DNA of 64,000 bases, from the NCBI GenBank assembly GCA_964537975.1, contig CAZIDP010000011.1, forward strand, positions 34,147 through 98,146, written 5' to 3'. The notes under the pieces were generated by a model. That model made no database searches, was not told the origin of the DNA, and saw only the letters and a list, made by a program, of their open reading frames with translations. Shown piece after piece: positions 63,240 to 64,000 of this stretch. The first letter of the stretch is position 1; every line of letters begins with the position of its first letter. This stretch comes from SCBR16-9 sp964537975 (lineage in GTDB: Bacteria; Hydrogenedentota; Hydrogenedentia; Hydrogenedentales; SCBR16-9). Position numbers and translations under genes: made by a program.

Positions 63240-63995
63240 TTAAGGGGGATCAATAACGCCCGCTACACGGCCCATCCAGTAGGGCAGGAACATATCGATT
63301 CCGGGATATTCAATGTGCTCGTCACGTCCACCATACAAGTGCCCGGGAGCGCGTTGCCAGATGAAATCGGAGTGGACACGCTTGCTGGGAATCAGGGCGA
63401 TCCCCGCATGTCTTTCATTGACCAGCCACTCCTGATACTGCTCCCGGTGATCAATTTCAGACAACCATTTTTCATCAGGAAAGTCCAGTAACACATTGTG
63501 CAGTGTGGCAATTGCTGATAGGTCTTCATTGCCGGTAACCAGAAGGTATATCGCCGCGAAGTGGGCATTCAGATGTGATTGCAGTTCATCTTGATACATG
63601 TTTCGTAAGGTAGCTAAATATCTTTTTTTGCGCCTGGGATGTTCTTCCAGCATGGCCAGGGTAAACAGACGAGTCATACGCAGATTGTTGGGATAATACC
63701 TGTACGCTGACACAGACAAGGTAGGAACGCTACGGATACGAAAAACAAAATTACTGTACCGGTGTTGAAAGCGAATCCAGGTGGAAGAAAATTTTTCCGG
63801 GTGTACGGTACGCATCAGTTTAATCCAGGCCAGGCGCCACAGATAGGTAGGGCGCGTAGGGCGATCATATCCGTCCCAGGCGAAAAACAGGTCTCGGCTC
63901 AGTCGGCTGCCGATACGCTCCACCAGGAAACGTACTCGTTCCCGTACCGTATCCTCATCAACATACACCCAGAGTGTTGTGAAGGCGAAATGCAT
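63240..63995 (-). CDS. Unrecognised protein, cut by or reaching the window end
   Basis: 251 residues if it starts at the ATG at 63995, but the frame stays open to the edge, so the start may lie outside. Rich in aromatic and basic residues (YLWRLAWIKLMRTVHPEKFS, WIRFQHRYSNFVFRI), with a helical middle (RYLATLRNMYQDELQSHLNA) and a C-terminal WQRAPGHLYGG then EHIEYPGIDMFLPYWMGR typical of the end of an all-alpha toroid glycan-processing protein. I cannot name the family. Upstream of the beta-helix protein and in the same direction, suggesting a shared glycan-related role. Confidence 0.75.
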   Translation of the reverse strand: MHFAFTTLWVYVDEDTVRERVRFLVERIGSRLSRDLFFAWDGYDRPTRPTYLWRLAWIKLMRTVHPEKFSSTWIRFQHRYSNFVFRIRSVPTLSVSAYRYYPNNLRMTRLFTLAMLEEHPRRKKRYLATLRNMYQDELQSHLNAHFAAIYLLVTGNEDLSAIATLHNVLLDFPDEKWLSEIDHREQYQEWLVNERHAGIALIPSKRVHSDFIWQRAPGHLYGGRDEHIEYPGIDMFLPYWMGRVAGVIDPP

Positions 63996-64000
63996 ACCAT

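Noticed and set aside
1..64000. tRNA or rRNA genes
   Set aside because: No cloverleaf-like sequence with GTTCGANTC-type T-arm or rRNA segment was recognised by eye in the intergenic regions; a tRNA scan would be needed to be certain.

Overview
The window looks like a chromosomal piece of a Gram-negative (diderm) bacterium with a Planctomycetes/Lentisphaerae/Hydrogenedentes-type gene repertoire. Supporting signs are three DUF1559 pseudopilin-like proteins, an Lpt lipopolysaccharide-export cluster, a sulfatase, a Tat-exported Gfo/Idh/MocA oxidoreductase, a PEP-CTERM protein and a secreted beta-helix protein with an EF-hand-like repeated tail. I favour Candidatus Hydrogenedentota from the style of that tail and the mix of families. 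This is inference; there is no rRNA or tRNA in the window to test it.

Layout. 1-682: start of a gene truncated by the window edge. 0.7-7.2 kb: three DUF1559 genes with TTGACA promoters, two of them behind a shared structured leader, separated by GC-rich dispersed repeats and about 167-bp MITE-like elements. 7.2-12.8 kb: xerD-like recombinase, ettA, and a sigma factor translationally coupled to a YfbK-type VWA protein. 13.0-14.2 kb: a dense repeat array. 14.2-20.5 kb: leftward genes lptB, lptA-like, lptC, coaX, birA, nadC, hisS. 21.1-23.5 kb: an AT-rich three-gene accessory cluster (3-TM protein, DUF4365 nuclease-fold protein, DEDDh exonuclease-BRCT). 24.0-25.6 kb: a PEP-CTERM gene lying between two copies of the 3' end of pabBC. 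25.6-34.2 kb: a leftward housekeeping run infC-rpmI-rplT-hisA-tyrA-tmk-holB-ricT-tatD-pabBC with a probable attenuator upstream of infC. 34.7-36.3 kb: a coiled-coil protein with an orphan MshEN domain. 37-42.3 kb: gdhA, a sulfatase and an EF-G-like factor. 43-48.4 kb: scpA, yraN and a type II secretion/pilus-type pseudopilin cluster ending in gspF. 48.5-53.2 kb: thiS-thiE and a probable sugar/sugar-acid cluster (oxidoreductase, TIM-barrel isomerase, enolase-superfamily enzyme). 53.6-58.3 kb: an RlmI-like methyltransferase and the operon argD-argF-argG. 58.4-64 kb: FmdB-type zinc ribbon, a membrane protein, a TPR protein, a large secreted beta-helix protein, and an unrecognised gene cut by the window end.

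How parts fit. The DUF1559 proteins, pseudopilins I/J/K and GspF all belong to the prepilin-peptidase world; the assembly ATPase, secretin and peptidase are not here. The most interesting items are the AT-rich nuclease cluster beside a truncated pabBC 3' end, the covarying leader hairpins before two DUF1559 genes, a short DUF1559-like motif inside the VWA protein, and the composite repeat arrays. All assignments come from reading motifs and translated sequence; no database search was run.
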